Of a stretch of DNA of 27,859 nt, positions 23,640 through 27,859 are shown piece by piece. This DNA comes from a virus: IMG/VR virus record IMGVR_UViG_3300030329_003210, positions 1-27,859 of that record. One strand, written 5' to 3'. The translations under genes were made by a program, and so were the position numbers. The notes under the pieces are model-generated. The model ran no database searches. It was not told where the DNA came from and saw only the letters and a list, made by a program, of their open reading frames with translations. How positions within the stretch are numbered: the first letter of the stretch is position 1; every line of letters begins with the position of its first letter.

Positions 23640-24415
23640 TATATATTCCCATCTATAATCTCACCCCATAGGGAGGTTTTGCCCTTAATTATCTGTATTA
23701 CATGTACCGTAAAATACCCACTTTCAAAGAAATCTACAATAGAAAAAGCATGACTCCAGTTAGTTTTTCTATATCCTAGCCATTCATTTTCTTCATCTTT
23801 CATATCTTTTAGACATCCAATTGACCAGGCAGACTTCTGTCCATCCATATGAGTTATAGAAGCCTGTTGTACATCGTGATGATGTCCATACATAATATTA
23901 ACTCCTAGCTTCATAAGATGATTCCTAGCGTGATTAACACTAGCATAATGATGCCCATGATAAAAATGTAATTTCCCCATTTTTAAATATTTACCTAGAG
24001 GATGATAATTATAACCTCTTTCTTTTAATTTTAAAGCACTATTTACAGATAATTTTAAATATGGATGTTCGTCATTAAATCGATTAAGCCAATCCTCGTG
24101 ATTTCCCTCACAAAAATGTTTATTTTTACAATTAATTTTATCTAGAGATTCATCAATAATATCCATACCTTTATTGACTTCAATAATATCTTTATTGATT
24201 GATGGCATTTGGTATTCTAATGGAGGTCTTTTTCTTTTTTTCCATTTCCAATGAGAACATGATTCCCATTCTCCTGTATCTCCTAAGTCAACATAAGAGT
24301 CAGGTTTTAAAATTTCTATAGCTTTACATACAACTTTTATAGCCGGCATGTCAGCTAATGGAAAATGTTTATCAGGAGTTACTATTGTTCTCTTTACTGG
24401 TGTCTTTCTTGGCAT
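23639..24415 (-). CDS. Calcineurin-like metallophosphoesterase
   Basis: Di-metal phosphoesterase of the calcineurin/Mre11 superfamily. Signature residues are all visible: D15-x-H17 (TPDKHFP), G45-D46 (VDLGDTGE), G104-N105-H106-E107 (CEGNHEDW), H153/H155 (YHGHHYA) and the C-terminal GHHHD (177-181). The N-terminus begins MPRKTPVKRTIVTPDKH. At 258 residues it is one full catalytic domain. It sits inside the lysis cluster, directly after a small membrane gene and before a holin-like gene. The substrate cannot be read from sequence; nucleic-acid, nucleotide and phosphoprotein targets are all possible. It has an AAGGAG site before its start. Confidence 0.88.
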   Translation of the reverse strand: MPRKTPVKRTIVTPDKHFPLADMPAIKVVCKAIEILKPDSYVDLGDTGEWESCSHWKWKKRKRPPLEYQMPSINKDIIEVNKGMDIIDESLDKINCKNKHFCEGNHEDWLNRFNDEHPYLKLSVNSALKLKERGYNYHPLGKYLKMGKLHFYHGHHYASVNHARNHLMKLGVNIMYGHHHDVQQASITHMDGQKSAWSIGCLKDMKDEENEWLGYRKTNWSHAFSIVDFFESGYFTVHVIQIIKGKTSLWGEIIDGNI

Positions 24416-24605
24416 CCCACTCTCTCCTTGCTATATTATAATGAACATAAGCTACGGAGAAAGCTGTGACGGTGCTAAAAAATAGTATTAAAAATCTTAA
24501 CAACGGGCTTAATACTTCTGTTAATGATATAAGATAACCGCTAAATGATGTTGTTAGGCTGGAAAAAGGTCTATTAGAAATTAATGACTTAGCCGAATCT
24601 AACAT
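24372..24605 (-). CDS. Small single-pass membrane protein, holin or spanin candidate
   Basis: 77 residues overlapping the endolysin gene by 17 bases and the metallophosphoesterase gene by 44. One transmembrane helix lies at about residues 35-55 (PLLRFLILFFSTVTAFSVAY), with a Ser/Thr-rich N-terminal region and a charged tail (ARREWDAKKDTSKENNSN). The strong overlap with a lysozyme-like gene is typical of holin or inner-membrane spanin genes. No lipobox was seen. Its role is inferred from topology and location. Confidence 0.55.
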   Translation of the reverse strand: MLDSAKSLISNRPFSSLTTSFSGYLISLTEVLSPLLRFLILFFSTVTAFSVAYVHYNIARREWDAKKDTSKENNSNS

Positions 24606-25053
24606 CGTTATTGGCTTTCATAAAATGCTGAATTGTTCCTCTGCCTTCAACAGTATTATATACTCGCTTCCAATAACTTGCTTGACCTTCCAAATCATCC
24701 CAAGATGGTATTGGGTCTTTGTCTCTACGATAATGAAGTCGACATAGTGCTGCTTGTACTGCCATATTCGACATAACAGACATTTTTGTATCTTTTTCAA
24801 AATTTATTCCTAGAGAAATGAGGTTCTTTTTATAATGTGATCGGTAGTGAATATAATTATCTATCATATCGTTTAACGTTGCTGGTTCTATCTGCCAAAA
24901 TCCTATCGCTGGATTGCCTTCTCCGTAACCCTTTAATGCTCTATACCCTGATTCCGCCATTCCTGTACGAACAACTAACGCTAGAGCATCATCACTATAA
25001 GAGTCTATCTTATAGAGTGCATACTCTACGATTGATTTTATCTCTTTAATCAT
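24589..25053 (-). CDS. Lysozyme/transglycosylase-fold endolysin
   Basis: Peptidoglycan hydrolase that releases the phage at the end of infection. The 154-residue protein has a catalytic glutamate in TGMAESGYRALKG (E34). It is followed by GEGNPAIGFWQIEPATL, the G-x-x-Q-I-x-P loop of soluble lytic transglycosylase/goose lysozyme relatives, and helices ending TIQHFMKANND. No signal peptide or SAR anchor is visible, so a holin is needed. The start lies downstream of a long inverted repeat (25063-25104) and has no good Shine-Dalgarno sequence, unlike most genes here. Confidence 0.75.
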   Translation of the reverse strand: MIKEIKSIVEYALYKIDSYSDDALALVVRTGMAESGYRALKGYGEGNPAIGFWQIEPATLNDMIDNYIHYRSHYKKNLISLGINFEKDTKMSVMSNMAVQAALCRLHYRRDKDPIPSWDDLEGQASYWKRVYNTVEGRGTIQHFMKANNDVRFG

Positions 25054-25062
25054 TAAAGTAAT

Positions 25063-25104
25063 TTAACAATAGAAACTAAATAAAAAAAGAAAGATTATTG
25101 TTAA
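25063..25104. promoter_or_regulatory. 9-bp inverted repeat before the endolysin gene
   Basis: TTAACAATA (25063-25071) and TATTGTTAA (25096-25104) are perfect inverse copies with a 24-base centre that is A-rich on the plus strand. The repeat covers the stop codon of the upstream gene and ends ten bases before the endolysin ATG, which lacks a clear ribosome binding site. It could be an operator, an internal late promoter or an RNA hairpin that controls endolysin translation. Confidence 0.35.
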
Positions 25105-25622
25105 TCTTCAAATCCAAAATACATATCTACTATATTAGTGCCTAAAGAACTATTGTCAGCTGGATCATATCTCCATATACCACCTACATAAAGAGATGTT
25201 GAATTTACTCCTGGGGACATAACTAAGCCTATTTCAGTTTTTTGAGCTAATGTTGCAGTTAGTAGATCTCCTTCAACATAATCACCTGCAACTATATTCA
25301 CATGACCGCATATTTCTATTTCTTGTGTTTCAGCCTGTGTAATATCTACAACTGCTGAACCGACACCTAGTTTTTGATCTGAAGTTGGAGCAGTTCCACT
25401 TGCATCGCCTCCTCTACAAAAAACAAGTTCAATAACATCTGCTCTATCAAACCCATTTAATATAAATATACTTTGCAAAGTTGCTGCTTTACCTTTATTA
25501 GAAAAAGCATTTGGTATTTCAGTCCAATCAAAAGCTACATCATTATCTGCATTGTCATCAGCTGTAAAAGTAGGTTGAATTTTAATTACCTTTTTTGACA
25601 CCGAAACTAATGGATTGCTCAT
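25101..25622 (-). CDS. Probable head decoration/structural protein
   Basis: 173 residues coded between the capsid gene and the lysis cluster. The protein is beta-rich (LVSVSKKVIKIQPTF, ETQEIEICGHVNIVAGDYVE, STSLYVGGIWRYDP) with an acidic C-terminus. Location after the major capsid gene and its terminator-like hairpin suggests a head decoration or minor head protein. Its start overlaps the preceding small gene stop (TAATG). No family is recognised. Confidence 0.5.
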   Translation of the reverse strand: MSNPLVSVSKKVIKIQPTFTADDNADNDVAFDWTEIPNAFSNKGKAATLQSIFILNGFDRADVIELVFCRGGDASGTAPTSDQKLGVGSAVVDITQAETQEIEICGHVNIVAGDYVEGDLLTATLAQKTEIGLVMSPGVNSTSLYVGGIWRYDPADNSSLGTNIVDMYFGFED

Positions 25623-25768
25623 TATTTAGCTCCTTTAGATTTTTTAGATACTTTAGGCTTTGGCTTATCAGCTTCTTCCCAGCCATTTGCTTTTGCAGTT
25701 TCAACATCTACATCTTTAAATTCTTTTATTAATACTTTGCCACTTGACTTTGTAATTGTAAGTTTCAT
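25622..25768 (-). CDS. 48-residue basic-tailed protein after the capsid gene
   Basis: Starts with a good AGGAG site right after the GC-rich hairpin. The first half (MKLTITKSSGKVLIKEFKDV) is strand-like, and the C-terminus is lysine-rich (KPKPKVSKKSKGAK). The end overlaps the start of the next gene. It resembles the small MKIKL-type protein before the tail tube gene in style, but they are not clearly homologous. Function is unknown. Confidence 0.55.
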   Translation of the reverse strand: MKLTITKSSGKVLIKEFKDVDVETAKANGWEEADKPKPKVSKKSKGAK

Positions 25769-25782
25769 AAAATCTCCTAAAT

Positions 25783-25807
25783 ATAGGGGGGCATTACACC
25801 CCCCTAT
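25783..25807 (-). terminator. GC-rich hairpin after the major capsid gene
   Basis: ATAGGGGGG (25783-25791) pairs perfectly with CCCCCCTAT (25799-25807) over a seven-base loop. Six consecutive G-C pairs stand out in this AT-rich genome. On the minus strand it lies between the capsid stop and the next ribosome site and is followed by ATATTTAGG. Partial termination here would give extra capsid mRNA relative to downstream genes, or the stem may protect the capsid transcript 3' end. The plus-strand side is followed by TATTATTATTATTATTTTAT. Confidence 0.65.
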
Positions 25808-25831
25808 TATTATTATTATTTTATCTAGCTA

Positions 25832-26914
25832 TTAACTAGCTGGACTTGTAAGACAGAATACCTTTTGATTTCCGGCAGTTCCGCTTCCAGTAACTGTACA
25901 TCCATATACACTATCTGCAACAAATCTTGTAGATAGAGTTGGTAGATGATAGTCGCTTTGAACTCTAGCTTTCATGCCTCGTGAGTAGGCAATATGTATA
26001 GCATCCTTGTGAACTAAATATCCAACAAGTAATTCACTTTCATCTGCTACACCATTTGCACTAAAGTTACCTTGAGGAACTGCTGACTGTGCTTGAGTAG
26101 AAGAACTAGAACCATAATGCTGAAAGTTATTTGCAACTACAACATTTACTCCAGCCAATTTACCAGCATAACCGCTAATAAATGGAACTTCGCCACCAAG
26201 AGATGTACCAATGCCATCATATCTAGCAAAGTCACCTAGTTTAAATAGACTAGAATAACATTTAGGTACTAATACCATAGTCCAATCTTCAATATTGGAA
26301 TCGTTAGTATAAATTTTCTCTATCATAGATGCAACTCCAGTAGTTGTTATATCATATGAATCATGACTTCCACTTGCCAATAAGATAAGATTACCTGCTC
26401 CATTGCCATCATCAGTTCCATTAGCATAATTATATGAGATATGCTCAAATAATTTTATTGCGACATAAGCGTCTATCTTCTTAGCTAAAGCATAACCAAG
26501 TTTTGATGTATAAAGATTCATCACATCGTAACTAGCTTGTACTTTTGCAACATCGGTAATAGCTATTGCACTATGGATACCCTGATTGATAGCTAATTGA
26601 TATTCATCTTCTTTAGCAGTTGAATCATCAAACGCTAAATTAGAATCTATCAAAGTTTCGACAGCTACTGTTCCACCACCATAGGTATCACTTGCTGTAA
26701 CTTCTGTGTGTTTTGGAAGATGGATCAAATCTCCACCACCTGCAACCATAGCAGACTGGTCAGTCGCTAATTTTGCAAATACTAGATTTTTTTCCATATA
26801 GTCCATAATTGATGCACCCCAAACTTCGGGTATGAAATGTTGTAAAGTCGCGTCTACACCGGAATCCTGAAGACCACCAGCTAAAGCAACTGCATTTGTT
26901 GGTGCTAATGCCAT
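25832..26914 (-). CDS. Major capsid protein
   Basis: 360 residues that build the head shell. Start MALAPTNAVALAGG and the segment FIPEVWGASIMDYMEKNLVFAKLATDQS (kept here as a description: residues about 28-55) match the N-terminal pattern of P22-coat/N4-gp56-type capsid proteins found in many environmental phages. The gene directly follows a scaffold-like gene and has a strong AGGAG site, then a GC-rich hairpin. A helical spine-like stretch lies near KLGYALAKKIDAYVAIKLFE. The C-terminus ends VFCLTSPAS. Confidence 0.82.
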   Translation of the reverse strand: MALAPTNAVALAGGLQDSGVDATLQHFIPEVWGASIMDYMEKNLVFAKLATDQSAMVAGGGDLIHLPKHTEVTASDTYGGGTVAVETLIDSNLAFDDSTAKEDEYQLAINQGIHSAIAITDVAKVQASYDVMNLYTSKLGYALAKKIDAYVAIKLFEHISYNYANGTDDGNGAGNLILLASGSHDSYDITTTGVASMIEKIYTNDSNIEDWTMVLVPKCYSSLFKLGDFARYDGIGTSLGGEVPFISGYAGKLAGVNVVVANNFQHYGSSSSTQAQSAVPQGNFSANGVADESELLVGYLVHKDAIHIAYSRGMKARVQSDYHLPTLSTRFVADSVYGCTVTGSGTAGNQKVFCLTSPAS

Positions 26915-26947
26915 TTTAAGCTCCTAATATTTTATCCATCCTCAACT

Positions 26948-26961
26948 ATGGCATAAGCCAT
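26948..26961. promoter_or_regulatory. Short hairpin in the capsid 5' leader
   Basis: ATGGC/GCCAT with a four-base loop lies in the 62-base gap between scaffold and capsid genes, about 30 bases before the capsid start. It may stabilise capsid mRNA or be a processing point; the stem is only five pairs. Confidence 0.2.
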
Positions 26962-26976
26962 CTTCGGGTAGGATTA

Positions 26977-27507
26977 TTAATTTCGATTAGCCTGTTCATT
27001 AGCTTTGTGAGTATAATAAGCTCTTTTTTCTTGTTCACTCATTTCAGAATAAGGCTTATTAAATTCTAAAGGAATACTTCTAGGCATTCCTGGATTATGT
27101 GCTGGATTAACAGGCTTAGACTCTTCTTTGAGTCTTACAATATATTCGAGAGTTTCTAAATCTTTCTGATTTAAATCTTCTCTATCTTCCTCTGGCAGCT
27201 TTGAGAGTAACGCTTCTTTACGAGCAGACTCATAAGATTCCCATTTGTCTTTAAACGGAGCAACGGATTCATATAATTCCTTATATTTTTCCTGTTCCTG
27301 CATTCGTTTAACTTTCAAGGTTTCCTGTCTCTTCATATTTTCTTGAATCGTTACTTCTGCATCCTGCGCTCTCTTGCGAAGTTTTTTTGCATTCTGCACT
27401 TCGTCAAGATAGAGTGCTTTATAGTCAACAGATTCGTCTTGAATCTTAGGTGTACTTTCCTGTACTGGTTTTGCTTCTTCGTTCATCTGAACTCCTTCTT
27501 CTATCAT
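26977..27507 (-). CDS. Capsid scaffolding protein (putative)
   Basis: 176 residues, almost wholly charged and helical, with long coiled-coil heptads (NAKKLRKRAQDAEVTIQENM and KEALLSKLPEEDREDLNQKD). Size, composition and position immediately before the capsid gene match phage scaffolding proteins that template procapsid assembly. Two starts are possible: the ATG at 27507 after CCGGAG, and an in-frame ATG at 27486 (MNEEAK) with the stronger AAGGAG five bases upstream. The C-terminal EQEKRAYYTHKANEQANRN is basic, which in scaffolds often binds the coat protein. Confidence 0.75.
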   Translation of the reverse strand: MIEEGVQMNEEAKPVQESTPKIQDESVDYKALYLDEVQNAKKLRKRAQDAEVTIQENMKRQETLKVKRMQEQEKYKELYESVAPFKDKWESYESARKEALLSKLPEEDREDLNQKDLETLEYIVRLKEESKPVNPAHNPGMPRSIPLEFNKPYSEMSEQEKRAYYTHKANEQANRN

Positions 27508-27563
27508 AATTTTCTCCGGTTTTTTTCGTGGTAAAGTTAAGATAATCTAGAAATACTATGCAA

Positions 27564-27740
27564 CTAGGAAATTCCCATAAAGTCAATCGGATGTCCTAGA
27601 AATGCCTCCATCTCTTCTAATAACCCTAAAGAAAACTTTGCCTGATCATATCCTTGTAATTCTAGAGGCTGTTCATAGAGCATTTCTTCTAGCATCTTTT
27701 TAATCATTTTTTCTATAATTCTTAAATCTTTTTTAGTCAT
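27564..27740 (-). CDS. 58-residue helical protein before the scaffold gene
   Basis: Begins MTKKDLRIIEKMIKKMLEEM and is helical with a Met/Glu/Leu-rich surface; the later part has LEEMEAFLGHPIDF. An AAGGC-like weak ribosome site precedes the ATG. It lies between the partial gene at the window edge and the scaffold, where many phages have small head or accessory genes. No family is recognised. Confidence 0.5.
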   Translation of the reverse strand: MTKKDLRIIEKMIKKMLEEMLYEQPLELQGYDQAKFSLGLLEEMEAFLGHPIDFMGIS

Positions 27741-27753
27741 AGGTTTGCCTTAT

Positions 27754-27859
27754 TTATTTTTTAAAAACTATTCCATTACTTTTATAGTATTCTCTGAATA
27801 GTCGATTTCTTTTTTCAGCAGTTTTTTTTATTAGTTTTTGTATATTAGAGCTATTAGTT
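27754..27859 (-). CDS. 3' end of a gene running off the window
   Basis: Only the last 34 residues are visible, ending REYYKSNGIVFKK. They are basic and helical. The frame is open to the window edge, and the stop is 14 bases before the next small gene. Portal, protease or another head gene would be expected here by order, but the fragment does not show which. Confidence 0.4.
   Translation of the reverse strand, partial: TNSSNIQKLIKKTAEKRNRLFREYYKSNGIVFKK

Noticed and set aside
1-27859. CRISPR arrays, tRNAs, insertion sequences, integrase or att sites
   Set aside because: No spaced repeat arrays, tRNA-like cloverleaves, transposase motifs or tyrosine/serine recombinase catalytic motifs were seen on either strand.

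Overview
The window is a segment of an AT-rich tailed-phage genome, or possibly a prophage. It encodes a long tape measure protein, a tail tube, tail assembly chaperones with a probable frameshift and no contractile sheath, so it looks like a siphovirus. No integrase, repressor, tRNA, rRNA, transposon or CRISPR array was recognised. Genes are tightly packed with ATGA/TAATG-type overlaps. Many have clear AGGAG-like ribosome binding sites, and codons are strongly AT-biased (ATA, AGA, TTA, GAT).

Left arm (1-6722, plus strand) is an early/replication operon. In order it carries a PD-(D/E)XK nuclease with a four-cysteine signature (Cas4/AddB-like), a Rad52/Sak-like annealing protein, an SSB-like protein with an acidic DFVELPF tail, a C5-cytosine DNA methyltransferase, a DnaB-type helicase and a RuvC-fold resolvase. 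Between them lie many very small genes: a one-helix membrane peptide, a 52-residue helix-turn-helix protein and five mini zinc-finger/zinc-ribbon proteins. Two noncoding, hairpin-rich stretches (about 1035-1125 and 3031-3184) interrupt the operon. The plus and minus operons converge at about 6710-6762 on two overlapping, mutually exclusive terminator hairpins, one per direction.

Right arm (27859-6741, minus strand) is the late operon. It reads: 3' end of an unidentified gene, small helical protein, scaffold, major capsid protein, a GC-rich hairpin, and a probable head protein. Next comes a lysis block: lysozyme-fold endolysin, small membrane protein, metallophosphoesterase, two related holin-like membrane proteins flanking a coiled-coil mini-protein, and a 54-residue protein. 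Then come four virion/appendage-like proteins, a 25-residue highly basic peptide, adaptor and tail completion candidates, tail tube, chaperone gene pair, tape measure, a cysteine-rich tail protein, a 1614-residue tail tip/adhesin protein and two distal proteins.

The most unusual items are: (i) the 1614-residue tail protein, which fuses a baseplate-like N-terminus to a DCxGxCxGxA/CGVCGGD cysteine-rich module and ends in a complete two-repeat type I dockerin-like domain; (ii) the chaperone gene, whose downstream frame has no start for about 170 bases and appears to be reached by -1 frameshifting at GGGGGAA; (iii) a lysis cassette embedded between capsid and tail genes that includes a metallophosphoesterase and duplicated holin-like genes; (iv) the family of mini zinc proteins in the replication operon; (v) the structured RNA-like elements. 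The combination of dockerin repeats with CGVCGG modules suggests a marine or aquatic host whose surface uses such modules. Marinimicrobia-like hosts are one guess, but the sequence alone does not settle this.
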